64,000 nt of DNA. It comes from Desulfoluna spongiiphila. GTDB taxonomy: Bacteria; Desulfobacterota; Desulfobacteria; Desulfobacterales; Desulfolunaceae. The stretch lies in the NCBI RefSeq assembly GCF_900101345.1, contig NZ_FMUX01000019.1:1-64000 (forward strand), written 5' to 3'. Below, in pieces: positions 59,501 through 64,000 of the stretch (positions are counted from its first letter, which is position 1; every line of letters starts with the position of its first letter). Position numbers and translations under genes: made by a program. The notes beneath the pieces are model-generated. The model worked only from the letters and a program-made list of their open reading frames with translations. It was not told the DNA's origin and made no database searches.

Positions 59501-59907
59501 CCGTCGGAGGTGATGTTGCCGATGGCGGAGAGTTTTTTGTTGAAGGCTTTGGCCGAGTCGATGCTCGGAAAGAAGACGAGGTTGTGGTTTTTCCGGGTGG
59601 CCCCGTCTTTTTTGTAGATGCAGCTGATCTCTGAGGAGAGCATGTAGTGGAGCCCCCCTGAGATGGTGCCCGGCAGCCCCTGGGCAGAGGCCTCAATCAA
59701 ATCGGGCCTCAGGGTGAAGAGGCCGCTGTCCGTGGGGACAAGTTTCTCCTCGATTTCAGCCATCCAGGCCGGATGGGTGAAATCTCCGGTGCCCAGAAGA
59801 TCAATGCCTTTCAGGCGAGCATGGCGGTAAAGGGTTTCAAGGTCCAGGTCCCGTGAGGTGGCTCGGGAATACTTTGAGTGGATATGAAGATCGGCGATAA
59901 ACGGCAT
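56545..59907 (-). CDS. Endonuclease Q-like PHP nuclease fused to UvrD-type helicase
   Basis: A 1120-residue fusion with ATG 59907 behind GGGGAGA. Residues 1-410 are EndoQ-like: the PHP metal motifs DLHIHSKYS near 5, GTGDFTHPAW, SSEISCIYKK, PAHIWTPWF, SNSDAHSPAK, then a four-Cys zinc site (RKCG...CPVCG, about 278-297). A linker with charged repeats follows. From about 470 it is a UvrD/Rep SF1A helicase: Walker A VAGPGTGKT near 490, ITFTNRAAREMAE, FIDEYQDLNHAQ, GDPDQAIYGFRGS, LTRNYRSS, LHASKGLEFPVVF and FYVAMTRAKERLF. The protein ends QMSLF, a canonical beta-clamp-binding motif. It likely cleaves DNA at deaminated bases and unwinds it, docked on the sliding clamp. Confidence 0.85.
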   Translation of the reverse strand: MPFIADLHIHSKYSRATSRDLDLETLYRHARLKGIDLLGTGDFTHPAWMAEIEEKLVPTDSGLFTLRPDLIEASAQGLPGTISGGLHYMLSSEISCIYKKDGATRKNHNLVFFPSIDSAKAFNKKLSAIGNITSDGRPILGLDARDLLEIVLETDANGVLIPAHIWTPWFSMLGSKSGFDSVSACFGDLSDHIFAGETGLSSDPPMNRRVSMLDGITLISNSDAHSPAKLAREANIFTTERAYDAIFHALKAEGNPGFEGTLEFFPEEGKYHMDGHRKCGVSLEPNESLALGDLCPVCGKPLTLGVLHRVLALADRSEEAASAVAPRHPGFESLIPLEEILSEIFSVGPKSKKVQTQLAGLVTKLGPELAILRDRSREELSSAGIPLLGEAITRVRQREVVLEGGYDGEYGVVKVFSEDDKAELPGQTLLFQVPKAPPADRISEPKAEDKPIPPAVKKNEKKNESPATPAKGLNALQEEAVHHPPSPLLIVAGPGTGKTHTITRRIARLVETGIDPDAILAITFTNRAAREMAERLEGLVGQRIPLACTFHALALDLLSHREKDPIAIADDAARKRLLKETLLVSLSAEERKAMRPGHLSRLIERARQLLIAPDDDLSRVTEIHADLFRRCYSAYEQLLKRNGLLDFEGLIFRLVRALESDPAFQEELTTRFAHIFIDEYQDLNHAQYRLTQLLAPAGHAICVIGDPDQAIYGFRGSSAHYFHRFVSDQPEATRITLTRNYRSSKTILAASGSVLGDKEKVVSDIDGAKHITILPCRSGEEEAVAIGKQVEQLIGGIGFHSMDFGGAVDNAVDLSFGDMAVLTRTHAHGVEIASRLSAAGIPCAVTAKSGPFDHPVMHRFVATLKLATGCGSLMDLEAGLPLLSGKTVTFPLYPPVSNDGQQLGIADLIANPYLLSDTWCSDRETMLAVLGAILKLRMACGTDAPATQIHCLLEKLSDVTRSMQEDETLADAMQSFLGQAEAFGTRGTTAKFLAQAALATEQDTLAMKAEKVSILTLHASKGLEFPVVFIAGCEAGNLPFEPAYGDPADLDEERRLFYVAMTRAKERLFLTHAAKRLRFGEPVECAPSPYLSDIEEHLKQSKKRSIAPAKAQGPVQMSLF

Positions 59908-60318
59908 AATTCTCCCCGCAGGTGGTTCATTCGTTGCGCACATCATAGTGCAGGCACGGGCCAAAGGTCCACAGGAATATCCGGGCCCGCGTGGGGCAGG
60001 GGGCGCGGGCAGGCAGGCAGCCGGGTGTATTTCCATGGTCGCCGAAGGATATGACTTTTTACCCCCGGGCGACGGATGGATATGAGCTAAATCTGTTTTA
60101 CCACCCGGGGTAAAAGGTTGTAACAGGTGTAAAAAATCCTGTATGGCCCTTGAATCAAGGGCTTTGGGTTTCCCGGGATGGCCTGGGGAATTCTCCCGGA
60201 TTTTTAATGGGATTAACTTATATACGGGACGTGCAATATCTCATATGATGCCTCTTGAGTGGTAATCTGTATGGCTGCAGCGGTTTAATCGTTTTAAAAG
60301 GTAAGGGGGGAGGAAGCT
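59908..60318. other. Divergent intergenic region without a gene
   Basis: No coding region is supported. It should carry promoters for the helicase fusion (minus) and the 67-residue protein (plus); no clear -35/-10 pair was found. Confidence 0.35.
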
Positions 60319-60522
60319 ATGCCTGGTTTGGATCAAAGAGAAAAAATGGCACAGGAAGACCGGATGAATCGTCTGGCTTCTAAACAGGAGCAATACCACA
60401 TCTCACGTCAGCTCGCCGAGTATATCGATATGCTCGAAACACACCTCATTGAAATGGACGAGAGAGTGGCTTCCCTGGAGACGATGCTCGGACTGAGAGG
60501 TCTGGAGCCCCCGCAGTACTAA
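60319..60522 (+). CDS. 67-residue coiled-coil hypothetical protein
   Basis: Starts behind GGGGGGAGGAAGC. The sequence is strongly helical with heptad character from RLASKQEQYHISRQLAEYI through MLETHLIEMDERVASLE, and ends with GLEPPQY. It has no signal peptide. A perfect terminator follows, so it is a monocistronic small gene. I do not recognise a family. Confidence 0.65.
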   Translation: MPGLDQREKMAQEDRMNRLASKQEQYHISRQLAEYIDMLETHLIEMDERVASLETMLGLRGLEPPQY

Positions 60523-60546
60523 GCCGCATATCCCGACAAAAGCATC

Positions 60547-60584
60547 AAAGGCCCCGCATGGAAACATGCGGGGCCTTTTTTTTG
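60547..60584 (+). terminator. Terminator after the 67-residue protein
   Basis: AAAGGCCCCGCATG-GAAA-CATGCGGGGCCTTT followed by TTTTTTG. Confidence 0.93.
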
Positions 60585-60916
60585 TGTGCCGGCCCGCGTC
60601 TGTTCATTATTGAAAAAAATGGGCCGCTCCTGCAGAGAGGGTTGGTTGGTGTGATCCTTCACGCGAATTCCCCCGAAAGAGTCCTTATCACGATAGCCTC
60701 CATGCATTATTTAGCCATCCCCTGACTAAAGAATACCCCACGCCATGACGAATAGGGAATATATCGACTGCTGACACGTTTGTTTCCGACAGGGTAACGG
60801 CTCTGGTTTGATCGGGCCGCGCTCCGGTGCCGTAGATGCATGTCGATTCGACGGGTGTGCCCCGCTCCGGGACGCCCTAAGGTTTTAACCGTTTTTATTC
60901 GTTACTGAGGGGATCT
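60585..60916. other. Intergenic region without a gene
   Basis: No gene is supported. It probably carries the promoter of the lipoprotein/outer-membrane protein operon. Confidence 0.3.
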
Positions 60917-61723
60917 ATGCAATCAATCTGTACTGGTAAATCGGCTGCTCCGTTGCGTGTGGCAATGGTGCTGCTTTGTCTTTTTTGTTTCTCTGCCCTG
61001 ACGGTGGGTTGCGATGATGAATCGAGCCGGGCGTCCAAGCTGGAAGAGGCACGGATGGCCATTGACGACGGCAATTACAGTAAAGCCATCACTCTTTTGG
61101 ACGGCATGGTCGGAACAGACGTCCTTGAGGTCCTTGCCTCGGCCCATGCCGGACTGGCCGGTATCGATACCTTTGAGATTTTGAAGCAGGTGGATGACGG
61201 GGGCTCGGGGGACGGGAGCATCGATCTTATCGGAAAGATGCTGGGGACAGGGGACAATGAAATCCTGACGGCCGCGGATATTGAGACCAAGCTCTCCGAA
61301 ATCGACCTTGCCAAGTCCATCCTCCTGGACTCCGTAGGGGGACAGGCCGCAAAACTTGATGACGACGGAAAAGTCAAGCTGGCCATTTACGGGCTCACCG
61401 ATGTGGTGCTCGTGATGGGCAAGGTGATCTCCTCAAAGGGCGGCAACAACGACGTGACCCTCACCGAAGAGGCCATCCGGGCCCTGGGGGGAGGGTTTGT
61501 GGCTGCGGATATCACGGGATTGACCCTGGGGGACGGTGTGGATCCCATGGTTCAGCTCAACGAGGACTTGGACGCCGTTGAAGCAGGTATCACGGCCCTG
61601 GGGACAGGCATTGAGAACAACGACCTGGGCGAAGAGTTTGACGCATTTTTGAAGAAGATCGACACCAGTAGCGACGGGTATGTCAGCGCAACGGAATTTG
61701 TGACGTACCTCAACACGATTTAA
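60917..61723 (+). CDS. Lipoprotein with EF-hand-like C-terminus (paralogue of the protein at 63460)
   Basis: A 268-residue protein with a signal peptide and lipobox (LTVGC, lipidated Cys near residue 32). The mature protein begins CDDESSRASKLEEARMAI, and AMIDDGNYSKAITLLDG-like residues are reminiscent of a TPR start. It contains KVKLAIYGLTDVVLVMG near 157-173. It ends with DTSSDGYVSATEF, which matches the D-x-S/N-x-D-G-x-x-x-x-x-E calcium-binding loop of an EF hand. The same architecture, with a different C-terminus outside the window, occurs at 63460. The barrel-type protein at 61752 lies between them, so the three probably form an envelope complex. I do not recognise a named family. Confidence 0.75.
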   Translation: MQSICTGKSAAPLRVAMVLLCLFCFSALTVGCDDESSRASKLEEARMAIDDGNYSKAITLLDGMVGTDVLEVLASAHAGLAGIDTFEILKQVDDGGSGDGSIDLIGKMLGTGDNEILTAADIETKLSEIDLAKSILLDSVGGQAAKLDDDGKVKLAIYGLTDVVLVMGKVISSKGGNNDVTLTEEAIRALGGGFVAADITGLTLGDGVDPMVQLNEDLDAVEAGITALGTGIENNDLGEEFDAFLKKIDTSSDGYVSATEFVTYLNTI

Positions 61724-61751
61724 AAAGGCCCCAGGCACAACGGAGATGATG

Positions 61752-62852
61752 ATGGTTTCAAAGATGTATGCAAAAATGGTTTTTTTGGTGGCGGCTGTTC
61801 TTCTTCTGGCCTCCTCGGGCTGGGCCGAACCCTACCGTGCCATGAATATGGGGGCGCGGCCCCTGGGCATGGGGGGGGCTTTTACCGCCGTGGCCGATGA
61901 TCAAAACGCCATCGACTACAACCCGGCGGGGCTGAGCCGGGCCCGGAATTTTGGCATGGGCATCCTCAACCCCCTGGTGGAGGCCTCGGAGGACAGCTAT
62001 GACCTCTACAATGATTTTGACGACATCGACGAGAACGACACGGCGGAGGTGACCGAGCTGCTGAGGAAATACGTGGGGGAGAACCACCACGTGAAGCTGG
62101 CTGCCGACCTGTATGCGGGGTTCCGTATGGGCAATGCCGGGGTGATGGTGGCAGGTGTCGCTCGGGGCTATGCGGACATGGCCATTCGAAACCCCACCTA
62201 CCCGGAACTTCACCTCACCTCGGATATCGACTACGGCGGGCAGGTGGGGATTGGCTACGAACTGGCCATGATACCGGGCCTGAGCATCGGGGTGGGGGTG
62301 AAAGCCCTGAGCCGGAAAAGCATTGATGAAGTCTACACGGCCGTGGACATTGCCGACGATGATTTCGAAGATACCCTGGAAGATGACCAGAAGGACGGCA
62401 ACGACGCTTCCTTTGACCTGGGCATGATCTGGAGCGGCGAAATCGAAGGGCTGACCCGTGTGAGCCTTGGCCTTGCCGGAATCAACATCAAAGAGATGGA
62501 TTTTGGAGACGCACGGGACCAGGAAACCCAGTACAATGCCGGGGTGGCTTTTACCCAGAGCTTTTTCGGGTGCACCCTGACCGAAGCCTTTGACTATCAC
62601 GACATCACCGACAACCTGGCGGAAGACGACTCCACCGAAAAGAAGCTCCACATGGGGGCTGAGTTGAAATTTCCCATGTTGCTGGCCATTCGGGGCGGTC
62701 TCTCCCAGGGATATTACACGGCCGGGGCCACCGTGGATTTTAAGGTGCTGCGTTTTGATGTGGCCACCTACGGCGAAGAGATGGGGGCCTACGCCGGACA
62801 GAAAGAGGATCGCCGATATGTGGCCCAGGTCTCCATGGGGTGGAGCTGGTAG
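61752..62852 (+). CDS. Outer-membrane protein of the PorV/TraF-like or FadL-like type
   Basis: A 366-residue protein; ATG 61752 fits the GGAG at 61742-61745 better than the ATGs three and six bases earlier. Signal peptide to about residue 24 (SSGWAEPYRA). The next stretch, NMGARPLGMGGAFTAVADDQNAIDYNPAGL, is the classic N-terminus of UPF0164/PorV/TraF-like barrels. The rest is amphipathic strands with Asp-rich turns (DDFEDTLEDDQKDGND) ending in VAQVSMGWSW. It lies 28 bases after the first lipoprotein and is followed by a terminator. A role in surface attachment or lipid transport is possible but not shown. Confidence 0.8.
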   Translation: MVSKMYAKMVFLVAAVLLLASSGWAEPYRAMNMGARPLGMGGAFTAVADDQNAIDYNPAGLSRARNFGMGILNPLVEASEDSYDLYNDFDDIDENDTAEVTELLRKYVGENHHVKLAADLYAGFRMGNAGVMVAGVARGYADMAIRNPTYPELHLTSDIDYGGQVGIGYELAMIPGLSIGVGVKALSRKSIDEVYTAVDIADDDFEDTLEDDQKDGNDASFDLGMIWSGEIEGLTRVSLGLAGINIKEMDFGDARDQETQYNAGVAFTQSFFGCTLTEAFDYHDITDNLAEDDSTEKKLHMGAELKFPMLLAIRGGLSQGYYTAGATVDFKVLRFDVATYGEEMGAYAGQKEDRRYVAQVSMGWSW

Positions 62853-62899
62853 CATGTCGAGGCCATGGGGCATGCCCCATGGATTCTTGTGATGATGGA

Positions 62900-62941
62900 A
62901 AAGCGGGGTTGCCTGGGGCGGCCCCGTTTTTTTTTTGCCTC
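62900..62941 (+). terminator. Terminator of the lipoprotein-barrel operon
   Basis: GGGGTTGCC / GGCGGCCCC around TGG, followed by a run of T residues. Confidence 0.8.
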
Positions 62942-63041
62942 CGGCGGCCGCCCTGCCGGGGGCTAATCTTTTGCCTGATCTTATAAGGACGGGTTTAACA
63001 AACAGGTTTTAAAAGCAGATTCAGTTTAATCTGAATCAAAG

Positions 63042-63131
63042 GCGAATGTGATTTTCCCTGAGGATCGAAGGGGAAAACGCATTCGCAACCTGCTTTCAAG
63101 GTGGCACACCTTGCCGCCGGAGGCACGCTTT
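63042..63131. repeat. Composite of two dispersed repeat families
   Basis: GCGAATGTG...CGCATTCGC with the inner TTCCC/GGGGAA and core GAGGATCGAAG (63042-63086) belongs to the variable-stem family. GCTTTCAAGGTGGCACACCTT with GCCGCCGGAGGC and a T-rich tail (63091-63131) belongs to the second family. The two occur adjacent here and at 38527-38620. Confidence 0.65.
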
Positions 63132-63459
63132 TGTTTTTTCTGTGGTTAATCCGACTTTAACCATAGAAGGCATCGCCCTGGGGTCTCCTGTGTAATGACT
63201 TGCTTTTAAAGGGATGGTCTTGGATAATAGAGATCTATTCCATGGATATGCCCACGGCAGTGATGGACGTAACTCGTGCGGCATCGATATCTGCATATCT
63301 GAAAGGGCCCGCCTGTTTCTCTCCCCTGATCCACGAGGCCCGCATCAACAATTCCCATGTCCTGCATTTTCCCTGCGTCATTGGCTTGGCCGTTTGCCGG
63401 CATACCGAGGCGTTCTTTTTGGGCATTTCCCCTTTGTGACCGCAGTCAAGGGAGGGCAG

Positions 63460-64000
63460 ATGAAATCATCAACCCATACCACTCTACCCATCGCAGCGCA
63501 CCGCATTTTGGTGGTGGTCTGTGCACTGCTTCTGATGCTCTTTGCAGTGGGTTGCGATGACGACGAAGATAATTTTGAGTCCCAACTCGAAGAGGCGAAA
63601 ATTGCCGTTGACGATGCCAACTACGACCGGGCCATCTCTATCCTGACGGGTCTGGAACAGACACCGGAGGTCCTGGATAACCTGTCCACGGCGTATGCGG
63701 GCAAAGCAGGGGTCGAAAGCTTTGAGATTTTCAGCGGGGTGGATACCGGGGACTCCGACGGAAACGACGGCAGCATCGATCTCTTCGGCAGAATGCTGGG
63801 CAGTGGCGAGCAGGGCCTGCTCGCCTGTGCAGAGATCAGCTCCAGGCTTTCCCTGATGGATCAGGCCATCACCGCATTGATCCGGTCCGGTGGCTCCGAG
63901 GCCGGCTTGAGCACAAACGGGAAGGTAAAGCTCGGGATCTACGGGCTCACCGATACGGTGCTGCTCCTGGGCCAGATTCTGTGCCGGAACTACGGGGATC
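63460..64000 (+). CDS. Lipoprotein paralogue, partial at the window edge
   Basis: An open frame of 180 codons to the edge, starting at the ATG behind GGGAGGG. Signal peptide and lipobox (LLMLFAVGC, Cys near residue 32). It is clearly related to the lipoprotein at 60917: CDDDEDNFESQLEEAKIAVD matches CDDESSRASKLEEARMAID, GSIDLFGRMLGSG matches GSIDLIGKMLGTG, and KVKLGIYGLTDTVLLLGQIL matches KVKLAIYGLTDVVLVMGKVI. It probably arose by local duplication. The C-terminus is outside the window. Confidence 0.82.
   Translation, partial: MKSSTHTTLPIAAHRILVVVCALLLMLFAVGCDDDEDNFESQLEEAKIAVDDANYDRAISILTGLEQTPEVLDNLSTAYAGKAGVESFEIFSGVDTGDSDGNDGSIDLFGRMLGSGEQGLLACAEISSRLSLMDQAITALIRSGGSEAGLSTNGKVKLGIYGLTDTVLLLGQILCRNYGD

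Overview
This 64 kb window looks like a chromosomal segment of a marine-type sulfate-reducing or related Desulfobacterota (former Deltaproteobacteria). The pointers are a MetV/MetF pair beside Nuo-like flavoprotein genes, a LutABC-type lactate operon, a sigma54 activator beside a sigma54 promoter, a BBP2-like outer-membrane barrel in an exopolysaccharide locus, and many iron-sulfur proteins. The genus cannot be fixed from sequence alone.

Region 1 (1-4.4 kb) is a graveyard of mobile elements: an IS630-like transposase gene split by an intact IS200-type element, an IS3-type OrfB relic, a second IS630-like fragment, two MITE-like insertions and a broken nucleotide-sugar dehydrogenase gene. An intact cysC (APS kinase) survives among them.

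Region 2 (4.4-27.4 kb) is a Wzx/Wzy-type exopolysaccharide locus. An AT-rich variable block (4.4-13.6 kb) carries a flippase, a PAPS-type sulfotransferase, a polymerase, an ATP-grasp protein, a GNAT protein, a GT4 glycosyltransferase and a deacetylase-like protein. It is interrupted by a decayed IS1-family element. The block joins a higher-GC backbone (about 14-27.4 kb): an alpha/alpha-barrel protein, a WecG/TagA-type transferase, WecB, a ligase/polymerase with TPRs, a polyprenyl-phosphate sugar-phosphate transferase, an Ala-rich 29-residue-repeat secreted protein, an outer-membrane barrel, a Wza-type export protein and a Wzc-type co-polymerase/tyrosine kinase. CysC plus the sulfotransferase suggests that the polymer is sulfated.

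Region 3 (27.5-38.6 kb) starts at a tRNA-Leu(UAG) next to a decayed tyrosine integrase. It continues with a metabolic cluster: an FdhA/NuoG-like molybdopterin protein whose expected catalytic Cys/Sec-His pair reads Cys-Gly, a NuoE-like protein, a 1041-residue NuoF-GltD fusion, MetV and MetF. I infer an NAD(P)H-linked, possibly bifurcating, methylene-tetrahydrofolate reductase complex. Two PilZ-type genes flank it, one degenerate. Region 4 (38.6-44.5 kb) has a sigma54 activator, a sigma54 promoter with two palindromic upstream sites, an aldehyde dehydrogenase, a winged-helix/ferredoxin protein and a small outer-membrane barrel.

Region 5 (44.5-56.5 kb) holds lutABC, a cold-shock protein, a DUF2721 protein, a 63-residue duplicated-motif protein, a MATE transporter, a large hybrid histidine kinase, two tRNA-Leu(CAG) genes with clear promoters, and ribF. 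Region 6 (56.5-64 kb) has a fusion of an endonuclease Q-like PHP nuclease with a UvrD-type helicase ending in a clamp-binding motif, a small coiled-coil protein, and an outer-membrane protein flanked by two paralogous lipoproteins, the last cut by the window edge. Several dispersed repeat families (IS21-derived and YTAR-inserting MITEs, variable-stem hairpins, GGTGCAC palindromes) are scattered through the intergenic regions.
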